64,000 bases of DNA, from positions 1 through 64,000 of the forward strand of contig CAJTVU010000008.1 in NCBI GenBank assembly GCA_910580235.1, in the 5' to 3' direction. Every line of letters begins with the position of its first letter. Positions within the stretch are counted from its first letter, which is position 1. The position numbers were made by a program, and so were the translations under genes. This document shows, one piece after another, positions 17,206 to 25,171 of the stretch. The notes beneath the pieces were generated by a model. The model was not told where the DNA came from, ran no database searches, and saw only the letters and a list, made by a program, of their open reading frames with translations. The stretch comes from an uncultured Dorea sp. GTDB taxonomy: Bacteria; Bacillota; Clostridia; Lachnospirales; Lachnospiraceae.

Positions 17206-17877
17206 ATGAGCATTCCAAAAATTGACAAAGCAATTATTGAAGAGTACAAGAAGCTGGATTCTACAAGCATTTCTGACGCCATGGATAGGATAGGCATCCC
17301 GGCCGGGCTGTATGGGATCAAGCCGGTCACCCCAGGGACCTCTATGTGCGGACAGGCATTTACTGTAAGGTATGTGCCCTGTGGAGAAGTGAAGGGGACA
17401 GTGGGAGACTTCTTAGATGATGTTGAACCGGGACAGGTGTGCGTGCTGGACAACGGAGGCAGGGATTACTGTACTGTATGGGGAGACATCATGGCAATGA
17501 CGGCGTCTCTTAAGGGGATCGCAGGAACGTTGATCTACGGCGTATGCCGCGACATCAAGGATGTCCGTAATATAAAGTATCCGATCTTTTCCAACGGCTA
17601 TTATATGGTGACAGGAAAAGACAGGGTAGAGGTTGCCGCTATCAATGAGCCTGTTACTGTCGCCGGTATCAAAGTATGCCCGGGAGATCTTGTTTTTGGA
17701 GACGATACTGGAGCGCTTGTCATCCCTTTTGATAAGGTGGAGACAGTTTTAAATATTGCGAAAGAGATTGAGAGAAAAGAAGAGATTATCCGTGAGAATG
17801 TGAAAAGCGGCCTGTCCCTTCGGGAAGCAAGAGCGAAGACGGGCTATCACAACTTGCAGACAAAGGAGGCGAAATAA
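17206..17877 (+). CDS. RraA-like / HMG-aldolase-fold protein, copy 2
   Basis: 223 aa. It has the same architecture as copy 1: TSISDAMDRIGIP, VCVLDNGGRDYC, the conserved YGVCRDIKD and GDLVFGDDTGALVIP. It is quite divergent from its neighbour (for example GLYGIKPVTPGTSMCGQAFTV against STIGVKKMYEGCDKIIGEAVTM). The two may be subunits of one hetero-oligomer or act on two intermediates. It ends 2 nt before the 2-hydroxyacid dehydrogenase start. Confidence 0.85.
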   Translation: MSIPKIDKAIIEEYKKLDSTSISDAMDRIGIPAGLYGIKPVTPGTSMCGQAFTVRYVPCGEVKGTVGDFLDDVEPGQVCVLDNGGRDYCTVWGDIMAMTASLKGIAGTLIYGVCRDIKDVRNIKYPIFSNGYYMVTGKDRVEVAAINEPVTVAGIKVCPGDLVFGDDTGALVIPFDKVETVLNIAKEIERKEEIIRENVKSGLSLREARAKTGYHNLQTKEAK

Positions 17878-17879
17878 GC

Positions 17880-18821
17880 ATGAGCGTTACAGCGCTTTAT
17901 CTGGATACGTTAAATGAACACATGGAGAAGATGATACTGGATATGTGTCCGGAAGAGGTGGATTTACGTTTTTTAAATCCGACGATTGGGCAAAAAGGAG
18001 AATTAAAAGACGCAGATGTGCTGATCGTTACAACTTACTATGCTACGAAGGACGTCATCGCCGCAGCTCCCAATGTGAAGCTTATACAGCGCACGGGGGT
18101 AGGCTTGGATATGGTAGACGTGGCCTATGCCAAAGAGAGGAATATACCAATCTCTATCTGCAAAGGATTTAATTCTACTTCTGTGGCAGAGCTGGCGATC
18201 CTTGATATGCTGGCGCTGTACCGCCACATTATCGACCTTGATAACAAAGGGAAGAAGAAAGAGTGGCACACCCTTACATACCGCCACGACAGCTATGAGA
18301 TCGTTGGCAAAACAGTCGGCGTAGTGGGCGGGGGCACGATAGGGAAAGAAGTCATCCGCCGCCTCAAAGCGTTCGGAGCAGAGATCATATACTATGACGT
18401 ATACCCGATGGCCGAAGAAGATGAGAAACAGCTCGGATGCAGGCGGGCATCTCTTGATGAGCTGCTGGAGAGCTCGGATATTATCACCCTTCATGCGCCG
18501 CTTCTTGACAGTACCCGGGGCATGATCGGAAAAGAGCAGATTGCGAAGATGAAGAGAAGCGCCATACTTGTAAATACAGCACGTGGAGCATTGGTAGATC
18601 CAGATGCGCTCATTGAGGCGCTGAAGGAAAAGAGGATCTGGGGCGCAGCCTTTGACGTGTTTGAGCCGACAGAGCCGCTCTTCGGGGTCGATCTTCCGAA
18701 TCTTATCGTAACGCCTCATGTAGGCGCGGCAACGTATGATAATTATTATCGCGGCTATGAGCTGTGTATGGAGAATGCACTGCGGATAGGGCGGGGAGAA
18801 GAGCCGCTTTATACGATATAG
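17880..18821 (+). CDS. D-isomer-specific 2-hydroxyacid dehydrogenase
   Basis: 313-aa NAD-dependent dehydrogenase of the phosphoglycerate/formate dehydrogenase group. The coenzyme motif is VGVVGGGTIGKEV. Catalytic residues are R in NTARGALVD, E in FDVFEPTEPLF and H in VTPHVGAATYD. It would interconvert a 2-oxo acid and a D-2-hydroxy acid, a reasonable partner for the RraA-fold aldolases upstream. It is the last gene of the plus-strand operon and converges on the LarA-like gene across a perfect palindrome. There is no ACT domain, so this is not a full-length regulated SerA. Confidence 0.9.
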   Translation: MSVTALYLDTLNEHMEKMILDMCPEEVDLRFLNPTIGQKGELKDADVLIVTTYYATKDVIAAAPNVKLIQRTGVGLDMVDVAYAKERNIPISICKGFNSTSVAELAILDMLALYRHIIDLDNKGKKKEWHTLTYRHDSYEIVGKTVGVVGGGTIGKEVIRRLKAFGAEIIYYDVYPMAEEDEKQLGCRRASLDELLESSDIITLHAPLLDSTRGMIGKEQIAKMKRSAILVNTARGALVDPDALIEALKEKRIWGAAFDVFEPTEPLFGVDLPNLIVTPHVGAATYDNYYRGYELCMENALRIGRGEEPLYTI

Positions 18822-18831
18822 AAAATTCCAA

Positions 18832-18894
18832 AACTCCTTAATAAGAAGATCGCGGTCCAAATAGTTTGGACCGCGATCTTCTTATTAAGGAGTT
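18832..18894. terminator. Perfect 30-bp palindrome between convergent operons
   Basis: The arms 18832-18861 and 18865-18894 are exact reverse complements (AACTCCTTAATAAGAAGATC... with GC-rich core CGCGGTCC) separated by TAG. It lies between convergent genes and should act as a bidirectional terminator, although there is no classic T-run. Confidence 0.75.
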
Positions 18895-18916
18895 ATAAAG
18901 TAAACGATGAACGGCG

Positions 18917-20185
18917 TCAAAATAAGTTGCCTTCACTGTCGAAGGCCAGAGGCTTAAGCTCTCCAAGCACGGTTACTCCAGGTGTCTTAAGCGCGTCTTC
19001 CAGCATGGATTCGGAGATCCATATCTTGCTTAGAGAGAGCGTGTCGGCGATGCGTACAAGACGGATAGTTTCCTTGTTGAATCCTGCCGCTGTCTTTATG
19101 CCAGTCTGTATGGCTAGCTTCTGATTGTCCATGGCCATAGGGATACGGACGGCGGCAGTCAGCGTGGCAGTCAGTGCGTTAGGATAGGTCGCCTCCGAGT
19201 CAAATTTCTCCACGAGGCGGCGGGTCGTTACATCCGCCACTCCAATGCCATTGGCGTTCCCGTGGGTCTCGTCAGTTAAATCCAGCACGACCAGCTTATC
19301 CGGTCTTTTGGGGCCGCTGGCGTAAGGGCTCGCGAAGCATCCTGTAATATGAGGATCCATGCCAAGGCCGCTTATGTTCTTTCCCATTTTGTCTACGACG
19401 AGAACATCAATGTCTGAGAACATAATACGGGGCATAAGCGATTTGGATCGCTTCAGAAGCTCTGTCTCTGTCTTCTCAAAATGTGCCGGGCTGACAGCAT
19501 GCAGCTCGCAAGTGTCGTCAAAAGCGTTCTCAATGATCGCCAGTCCGAACAGGATATTGGCATGTTCTAAGATAGCGTTCCCGTATTTGCGTATATTGTC
19601 CGCAATCCTGGCATACCCTTCCTGGTGGCATACTTCTGCGCCTGCCTGTTTTGCCAGCCCGATCGCCATCATTTTCATAAGGCCGCTCTCTACCGGCCCT
19701 GTAAATGAGGTGTGTGCTTTCACACGGTTGACGATAACGATGCCGTCGGCAGAGGCCGCGAAAGCGTCGATCTGCACGGGGCGTCCGTCGGGGGTCGTCC
19801 CAATCTGCTTTACTTCCATGGAGGAGCGTATAGGGCAGCCAAGGTACTCTTCTGTAATACCGAGAGCCGTCAGGATCTCCAGCTGGCCGGAAGCAGTGGC
19901 GCCGCCGTGGCTTCCCATAGCAGGGACGACAAAGGGCTTTGCGCCCTTTTCTTTCAGTATGTTTACGACTGCTTTCAGTATAGCGGCAATATTGGATATC
20001 CCCCTGCTGCCTGCCGTTATGGCTACAGACATGCCTGGGCGCACTGCATCTGATATGCCTTCCTTTGCCAGGGCATCCCGGACGCCCCCGCCGATATCTG
20101 TGATAGCGGTCCTGTCAAAATATTGTTCTACCTGTATCATGCGGGGAAGAGGCATCCTCCCCGCAAGTGCATTTACAACACCCAT
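18917..20185 (-). CDS. LarA-like (DUF2088, lactate racemase N-terminal) protein
   Basis: 422 aa. The N-terminal half resembles the DUF2088/LarA domain: VRPGMSVAITAGSRGI, AMGSHGGATASGQLEIL (comparable to the GMHR/H108 region of LarA) and VNRVKAHTSFTGPVESG (Lys/His). True LarA is a racemase using a nickel-pincer cofactor made from nicotinic acid adenine dinucleotide; homologues act on other 2-hydroxy acids. Here it is last in a minus-strand operon with a Fe-S dehydratase-like gene (15 nt upstream). Racemising a 2-hydroxy acid before dehydration would fit. Cofactor binding is not certain from sequence alone. Confidence 0.75.
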   Translation of the reverse strand: MGVVNALAGRMPLPRMIQVEQYFDRTAITDIGGGVRDALAKEGISDAVRPGMSVAITAGSRGISNIAAILKAVVNILKEKGAKPFVVPAMGSHGGATASGQLEILTALGITEEYLGCPIRSSMEVKQIGTTPDGRPVQIDAFAASADGIVIVNRVKAHTSFTGPVESGLMKMMAIGLAKQAGAEVCHQEGYARIADNIRKYGNAILEHANILFGLAIIENAFDDTCELHAVSPAHFEKTETELLKRSKSLMPRIMFSDIDVLVVDKMGKNISGLGMDPHITGCFASPYASGPKRPDKLVVLDLTDETHGNANGIGVADVTTRRLVEKFDSEATYPNALTATLTAAVRIPMAMDNQKLAIQTGIKTAAGFNKETIRLVRIADTLSLSKIWISESMLEDALKTPGVTVLGELKPLAFDSEGNLF

Positions 20186-20199
20186 ATGTCTTGCTCCTG

Positions 20200-21618
20200 T
20201 TATTCGTCTATAATGACGATGTTAAGCTCTTTGGCAATCTCCCGAGCCCTCTCAACGCTTGGGTACGCGTCTTTTAAGATAAGGCGTGCTCCTCCGCTGT
20301 TGACAGACTCTACCATAGAATTGCCTTCCGTTGCCTCTATAGTGACGCGCTGGATGGAGTGTTCCGGGATCTCCAGGATCTCCACTTCGACGCCCTTCTG
20401 GCGAGCCACATCCAGGCTGTCCCTGTAAGCTTCGGCATTGCTTGTGCCGTGCCCGTCCACGGCAGCCATAAGGATGCCAGGTACGTTGATGGCGCGGCGG
20501 GCGAACATTTCAGCATACAGCTCTATCTTGACTTTTTTGACTTCTCCTTTTGCAAGGAAGTGAGCGATACGCGCACAGTTGGTCGGAGATCCCACGCCTA
20601 AGCTGCTTCCTCCCACGACTGCCTCGCCGAATGGCGCGGTGATAGGGTTCGACTTATTCGCAAGCTGGCGGCTCTCTTCGGTCGCTTTTCGTATAAGAGC
20701 CTGCTGGCGCGCCTGTTCTTCCGCTTTGATCTCATCGGAGATATAGGCGTCTACCTTCTCGTTATGTTTAAAAAATGGCTCCATATAGTCTATCGTGATT
20801 GGTACGATATGTTTGGCGGACGCAAGATGGCACTGCGCCGCCATAGCGATCATAACGTCTATCGGGACATTTGTAGGCACGGTCGTGTACATCGCAAGCT
20901 GGCTTGCCAGGCGTGCGATGAGGATGCCGCCACCGATGTGTGTGGCGCAAAGCCCGGGAACTAATACGCGAGGCGTGCAAGGAACGCTGATCGTAGGGGA
21001 GAGAGCCAGGACCATGGCCGTCTCCATCTGGGAAGGCTCTCCCCCAGCCAGCTCTACGAATGCTGCGGCAGTCGCAGCCGCGCCGGCGCCGAAGCCTTCC
21101 ATATTGCAGCCGGTCGTTGCTTTGCCAATGCGGAACTCACCGCCTATTTTCAAGATGACTGCCATAATGCGCGCAATTAGATCTGCATCGTCATAGTCTT
21201 CTTTTAAAGCCTTTACAAAACCGGTGTACGGGCAGGAGTCGCCTGTGCCCGCGCAGGGCCGAAGGCCGATGGAATGGTTTCCTACCTGAGCGGCCAATGT
21301 GTATGCTACGATTTTATTTACGAATGCATCTTCTACGATCATTGGAGCATTCTCGCGGGTGAGATCCTGTCCTACAGAGCCGAGCAGGAAGCTGGAACCG
21401 TCTTCTACACCGATCTTAGCCGCGCAGAGGTTGTGGCCGAACGCTTCTTCCATGCTTGCGGCGATCTCTTCTTTGCTTTTGCCAGTAACGTCGCAGGCCT
21501 CCGTGAGAATAGCTTCTCCGACGGTCATCCCTGATTCGGCGGCGACAGCGATACATTCTCCAATAGTCATGTGACCGTAGTTATATTCATTTTTTGCAGC
21601 AATTTCTGCGATTGTCAT
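20200..21618 (-). CDS. Serine dehydratase alpha-like Fe-S hydro-lyase
   Basis: 472 aa. It resembles the SDH_alpha (PF03313) superfamily of oxygen-labile [4Fe-4S] dehydratases. Conserved-looking cysteines occur in GLRPCAGTGDSCPYTG, GKATTGCNMEGFG and VPCTPRVLVPGLCATH, with Gly-rich loops GVGSPTNCARIAHFL. The C-terminus (about 360-472) is an extra alpha/beta domain not usual in SdaA. In this operon it probably dehydrates or deaminates a 2-hydroxy or 2-amino acid intermediate. It starts 16 nt downstream of the Hgd-like gene. Function beyond Fe-S hydro-lyase is not assignable. Confidence 0.72.
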   Translation of the reverse strand: MTIAEIAAKNEYNYGHMTIGECIAVAAESGMTVGEAILTEACDVTGKSKEEIAASMEEAFGHNLCAAKIGVEDGSSFLLGSVGQDLTRENAPMIVEDAFVNKIVAYTLAAQVGNHSIGLRPCAGTGDSCPYTGFVKALKEDYDDADLIARIMAVILKIGGEFRIGKATTGCNMEGFGAGAAATAAAFVELAGGEPSQMETAMVLALSPTISVPCTPRVLVPGLCATHIGGGILIARLASQLAMYTTVPTNVPIDVMIAMAAQCHLASAKHIVPITIDYMEPFFKHNEKVDAYISDEIKAEEQARQQALIRKATEESRQLANKSNPITAPFGEAVVGGSSLGVGSPTNCARIAHFLAKGEVKKVKIELYAEMFARRAINVPGILMAAVDGHGTSNAEAYRDSLDVARQKGVEVEILEIPEHSIQRVTIEATEGNSMVESVNSGGARLILKDAYPSVERAREIAKELNIVIIDE

Positions 21619-21634
21619 AGTCCGATCCTCCCTT

Positions 21635-22513
21635 TTACTTTACCTCAATATCCATCAGCTCTTCCCATATTTTAAGAAGAGCAGTAATATCCTGACGTCC
21701 GTAGCCTTTTGCCCTGGCCGTCTCGAACATCTGGATGGCGGTGCTGCCCATAGGCGTAGGCATCTTAAGCTGTTTTGCAGTGTCCGCAGCAAGGCCTAAG
21801 TCTTTGTGCTCCAGATCTACGGCAAAACCGCCTTCGAAATTCCGTTTTTTGATAAAGTTGGGTATCTTGTTCTCTATTATGAAGCTTCGTCCAGAGCTGG
21901 AGCCGATGATCTCATACATCGTATCAAGATCAAGCCCGATTTTTGCGCCCAGTACCAAAGCTTCCGCGACAGCCGCCATATTGCAGCCAAGAAGATAATT
22001 GTTGACCATTTTTATGCCCGATCCTGTCCCGACCGAGCCTACATGATAGATTTTCTTTCCGATTGCCTCAAGGACAGGCAGGACTTTTGCGAATCCTTCG
22101 TCGCTTCCCCCTGCCATCACAGTAAGAGTGCCTGTAGCTGCGCCGCCTACGCCGCCGCTTACAGGACAGTCCATATATTCAACGCCGCGCTCCGCGGTCA
22201 TCTTTGCGTGGTTTCTTGCGGAGTCTGGAGAAATGCTGCTAAGGTCGATAAAATACTTAAGGCTGAGGTCTTCTGTTGCCAGCACTTCTCTTAATACTCC
22301 AGACACGATCGCTGCGTTTGGCAGCGAACATAACACGATATCTACATCTGATGCAGCTAAAGCAGCGCTTGTACATATTTCGGCTCCGCTTTCGCGAGCC
22401 TCCTGTACTGCTTTTTCTACAAGATCAAATGCTCTTACTTCATAATTGTTAGCAAGAAGCCTGCGGCAAATAGGCAGACCCATTGCTCCAAGCCCGATCA
22501 TTCCCAGTTTCAT
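21635..22513 (-). CDS. 2-(hydroxymethyl)glutarate dehydrogenase-like (HIBADH family)
   Basis: 292 aa from ATG 22513, behind GAGGAGGG. The Rossmann motif is IGLGAMGLPI; the substrate loop is MDCPVSGGVGGAATGTLTVM; the catalytic Lys is in GSGIKMVNNYLLGCNM. SSGRSF and FAVDLEHKDLGLA follow. Relatives are tartronate semialdehyde reductase, 3-hydroxyisobutyrate dehydrogenase and E. barkeri Hgd, which reduces 2-formylglutarate made by enamidase. The joint presence of an enamidase-like gene favours the Hgd-type reaction (a formyl-dicarboxylate to its hydroxymethyl derivative). It is the first gene of the minus-strand operon; a structured repeat lies 120-190 bp upstream. Confidence 0.87.
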   Translation of the reverse strand: MKLGMIGLGAMGLPICRRLLANNYEVRAFDLVEKAVQEARESGAEICTSAALAASDVDIVLCSLPNAAIVSGVLREVLATEDLSLKYFIDLSSISPDSARNHAKMTAERGVEYMDCPVSGGVGGAATGTLTVMAGGSDEGFAKVLPVLEAIGKKIYHVGSVGTGSGIKMVNNYLLGCNMAAVAEALVLGAKIGLDLDTMYEIIGSSSGRSFIIENKIPNFIKKRNFEGGFAVDLEHKDLGLAADTAKQLKMPTPMGSTAIQMFETARAKGYGRQDITALLKIWEELMDIEVK

Positions 22514-22632
22514 GGAATAGCCCTCCTCTACATGAATAATAACGGTAATAATAAACATATCTACCGACTGCGGGTGGGCTGAATGTTCCCGGCGGATTTG
22601 TCAAAAATATGCAAAAATATGTAAGAATAAGT

Positions 22633-22702
22633 TGTACCCGTCCGGGCATCCCGTAATATATGCCCCTTGTGGGCCGGGCGGACGAATGTCCGGTAAGGTG
22701 TA
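22633..22702 (+). repeat. Structured intergenic repeat, family 1, copy A
   Basis: Core pattern: tACCCGTCCGGGCATCCCG-TAATAtATGCCCC...GGGCCGGGCGGAC...GTCCGGTAAGGTGTA. The outer CCGG/CCGG arms pair, and an inner GGAC-GAAT-GTCC hairpin is visible. It lies between the 3' end of gntR and the 5' end of the Hgd-like gene, both on the minus strand. Confidence 0.75.
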
Positions 22703-22726
22703 AGATCGAGAATAAATAAAGATTTG

Positions 22727-23404
22727 CTATCTTCTCAGAGACTGTGCTCTCATCTTAGCGGGCAGCGGCTTGCCGTATTCGAGCAGAGTCTGCTCCTTAA
22801 CCTGATTCAGATGTACTTCGAGAAGCTCCCGCGCACGTTCTACATCCTTTTCTTTCATAGCCTTAATAATATTGAGATGCATAGCCCTGGATGTGTCAAA
22901 ATGCTCAGGGTCGCGTGCAGAAATCCGATTTACGATGGCGAACTGGGCCAGAAGCATGTTGTAAAATTTCTCAAGGCGCAGATTGCCCCCGTAAGATATG
23001 ATTGAGGAATGTAAACGGCGGTTGGCATCGAAGTATTCCTGTTCGCTTGAATTCTCATTCAGATTCTCAAATGCATTCTGCAGCTCGGAAAGCGTACCAT
23101 CGTCCATGTACTCACATGCCGATGCCAGAGAGTGGAGCTCGAACATGATACGCAATTCGAAAATCTCTTCGAGATCTTTCACAGTGATATCTGTTACAAA
23201 AGTGCCTCTTCCCAGATAATGGGAGACAAGACCTTCGCCCTCCATACGCTTAAGAGCTTCGCGGACAGGGGATCGGGAAAGCCCGAGCGCCCTGCCCAGC
23301 TCCAGCTCTGCGATGGGCGAGCCTAACGGGATATCACCGGAAAGGATTCCATTGTACAGGTAATTATAAACTTTATTGACTGACGCCGATGTCTTTTTAT
23401 CCAA
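22727..23404 (-). CDS. GntR/FadR-family transcriptional regulator (FCD domain)
   Basis: 225 aa. An N-terminal GntR winged helix (SVNKVYNYLYNGILSGDIPLGS, LGLSRSPVREALKRMEGEGLV) is followed by an FCD ligand domain. The FCD metal-site residues are recognisable: D/H in FDANRRLHSS, H in MHLNII and H in LEVHLNQV. The start is TTG 23404, 6 nt after GGAGGC; upstream in-frame codons lack an RBS. FadR-type regulators usually repress a neighbouring catabolic operon and release it when an organic acid binds. The regulon is likely the divergent or flanking genes here and possibly the operon starting at 7648. Confidence 0.88.
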   Translation of the reverse strand: MDKKTSASVNKVYNYLYNGILSGDIPLGSPIAELELGRALGLSRSPVREALKRMEGEGLVSHYLGRGTFVTDITVKDLEEIFELRIMFELHSLASACEYMDDGTLSELQNAFENLNENSSEQEYFDANRRLHSSIISYGGNLRLEKFYNMLLAQFAIVNRISARDPEHFDTSRAMHLNIIKAMKEKDVERARELLEVHLNQVKEQTLLEYGKPLPAKMRAQSLRR

Positions 23405-23453
23405 GTAATCGCCTCCAAACTTGCAAGTAAACAAATTACATTGCTTTTTTTCC

Positions 23454-23490
23454 ATTATAACAAGAGAATGCAAATGTTTGCAATTGCAAA
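23454..23490 (-). promoter_or_regulatory. gntR promoter with overlapping palindromic operator candidate
   Basis: On the minus strand, -10 TATAAT (23454-23459) and -35 TTGCAA (23478-23483) are 18 bp apart. The -35 lies inside a perfect 14-bp palindrome TTTGCAATTGCAAA (23477-23490), a likely autoregulatory operator. A half-match (AATTGCAAAT) follows the -10 of the SDR promoter near 24368. Confidence 0.6.
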
Positions 23491-23534
23491 ATGTCATAAT
23501 ACCTCGACTGAAAGCGTCGGCGTTGTCGATTTTG

Positions 23535-24209
23535 CTATTTTTCTTCCGTACAGTTAAGAGAGTCAAGGACTTTCTGATATCCGTAAATGTCAAACAAAGA
23601 TTCTCCTGCGCGGAGCCTTTTCATGACCGCAGCCTCTTTCTCCGTTCTTGCGTTAGCCGCCTGAAGGACGGAAGGAGCCTCGTCTAAAGGTACTGCCACT
23701 ACGCCGTCTGCGTCCGCAACGATGATGTCTCCAGGGCTCACGATCACGCCTCCGCAGCTGATTGGATGATTAATCGTGCCAAGAGTCGCTTTGGCCGTGC
23801 CGCTTATACAGATCTGTGCAGAGAATACGGGGAGGCCAAGCTCAATAATCTCCCGGCTGTCGCGTACCGCACAGTTGAATATCAGCCCTGCGAGACCTTT
23901 CGTCACGCACTCAACTGCCAGTACTTCTCCAAAAGGACCGTTTGCTACGGCATTGCCCATGTCGGCAACAATAACATCGCCTTTCTGAGCCATGCTTATG
24001 GCTTTGATCAGCATGAGGTTGTCGCCTGTGTGGCATTTTACCGTAAACGCGCGTCCCGCGAGGCGCATAGACCTGTCAAGGGGCTTGATCGCCGGGTCTA
24101 ACGCGCCCCGGCGCCCCATCGCCTCGTGAACAGTAGCGGAAGCCTGTCCCTGATACTGTTCAAGCAGCTCGTCGCTACATCTTGGGATTGTTTTAATAAT
24201 GTCTGCCAT
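23535..24209 (-). CDS. RraA-like / HMG-CHA aldolase family protein, copy 3
   Basis: 224 aa. This is the copy closest to characterised 4-carboxy-4-hydroxy-2-oxoadipate/HMG aldolases and oxaloacetate decarboxylases: SATVHEAMGRRGALDPAIKPL, GDVIVADMGN, FNCAVRDSREIIELGLPVFS (catalytic R-D) and GDIIVADADGVVAVP. It would cleave a branched 2-oxo acid to pyruvate plus an acid using a divalent metal. It has its own promoter (24278-24306) and is transcribed toward gntR. It is clearly distinct from the tandem pair at 16519-17877. Confidence 0.88.
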   Translation of the reverse strand: MADIIKTIPRCSDELLEQYQGQASATVHEAMGRRGALDPAIKPLDRSMRLAGRAFTVKCHTGDNLMLIKAISMAQKGDVIVADMGNAVANGPFGEVLAVECVTKGLAGLIFNCAVRDSREIIELGLPVFSAQICISGTAKATLGTINHPISCGGVIVSPGDIIVADADGVVAVPLDEAPSVLQAANARTEKEAAVMKRLRAGESLFDIYGYQKVLDSLNCTEEK

Positions 24210-24277
24210 AATCCATTCCTCACATTCATAATAATCTGTGACTTCAATATGTATATTTATTGTCGACCGTTATAATA

Positions 24278-24306
24278 ATTATAAGACGTAGCGGTCTGCT
24301 TGTCAA
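24278..24306 (-). promoter_or_regulatory. Minus-strand promoter of aldolase copy 3
   Basis: On the minus strand TTGACA (24301-24306), 17 bp, TATAAT (24278-24283): a consensus sigma-A promoter about 70 bp upstream of the ATG at 24209. A TTGTCGAC motif just downstream may be a regulator site. Confidence 0.82.
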
Positions 24307-24341
24307 TATATTATAAAGAAAAAGGGGGAAATAAAAAAATA

Positions 24342-24370
24342 TTGCAAGGCATAAAAAAGACGTGTATAAT
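24342..24370 (+). promoter_or_regulatory. Promoter of the SDR gene at 24421
   Basis: TTGCAA (24342-24347), 17 bp, TATAAT (24365-24370), divergent from the aldolase promoter. TTGCAA at -35 and AATTGCAAAT at -10 both echo the TTTGCAATTGCAAA palindrome in front of gntR. Confidence 0.78.
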
Positions 24371-24420
24371 TGCAAATAACAAGAATTATTACTGATATTT
24401 GTATGAGAAGGAGGCAGAAT

Positions 24421-25164
24421 ATGTTAAAAGGAAAAATTGCAGTGATAACAGGAGGAACAAGAGGGATCGGCTATGCGATCGTAAAGAAATATCTTGAAAA
24501 CGGAGCAAAAGTAGTCCTGTTCGGTTCCAGACAGGAGACGGTCGACAAGGCGCTGGCTTCCCTGAAGGCAGAGAACGCAGGCTGGGAGGTATCAGGGGAC
24601 TGCCCGAATCTGGGAGACTCACAGGCAGTGCGTGAGGCGATCGGGAAAGTGAAAGAGAAATACGGAAGGATCGATATCCTTGTAAACAATGCAGGCGTAT
24701 CGGACAGCACTCCGATCGACGCATATGAAGACGGACAGTTTGAGAAAGTTATGAATTTAAATGTAAACGCGATTATTAACGCAGTCCGCCCGACAGTGGC
24801 GATTATGAAAGAGCAGGGAGGCGGATGCATCTTAAATACAAGCTCCATGGTGAGCATTTCGGGGCAGCCAAGCGGCGTTGCGTACCCGACAAGTAAGTTT
24901 GCCGTAAACGGCCTTACACTTTCTCTTGCGAGAGAGCTTGGGCCAAGCAACATCCGCGTTAACGCAGTGGCTCCAGGCATCACGAACACCGATATGGTCG
25001 CCGCTCTTCCCGAGCAGATGATCCAGCCGCTCATTAATGCGATTCCGCTTAGAAGAGTAGGAGAGCCGGAAGACGTAGCGAACGGCTTCCTGTTCCTCGC
25101 AAGCGACCTCGCAGCATATGTGACAGGAGAGATCCTGTCCGTAGACGGCGCAATGAGAGCATAA
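24421..25164 (+). CDS. SDR-family oxidoreductase (FabG-like)
   Basis: 247 aa from ATG 24421, 6 nt after GAAGGAGG. Classical SDR: TGGTRGIG (about 10-17), NNAG (about 87), SSMVS with catalytic Ser, YPTSK (Y and K), and a C-terminal VDGAM. It resembles 3-oxoacyl-ACP reductases and bile-acid or polyol dehydrogenases, but no acyl carrier context is seen. It is driven by its own promoter and lies beside aldolase copy 3, so it is likely the closing enzyme of the island. Substrate unknown. Confidence 0.88.
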   Translation: MLKGKIAVITGGTRGIGYAIVKKYLENGAKVVLFGSRQETVDKALASLKAENAGWEVSGDCPNLGDSQAVREAIGKVKEKYGRIDILVNNAGVSDSTPIDAYEDGQFEKVMNLNVNAIINAVRPTVAIMKEQGGGCILNTSSMVSISGQPSGVAYPTSKFAVNGLTLSLARELGPSNIRVNAVAPGITNTDMVAALPEQMIQPLINAIPLRRVGEPEDVANGFLFLASDLAAYVTGEILSVDGAMRA

Positions 25165-25171
25165 TTTATCT

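Noticed and set aside
22633..22702. Family 1 repeat interpreted as a known riboswitch
   Set aside because: It does not match any riboswitch consensus I know, and copies precede unrelated genes in both orientations.
7648..25164. Island read as a complete nicotinate fermentation cluster
   Set aside because: Only the enamidase-like and Hgd-like genes fit. Nicotinate dehydrogenase subunits, 6-hydroxynicotinate reductase, methyleneglutarate mutase and dimethylmalate enzymes are absent, so that substrate cannot be claimed.
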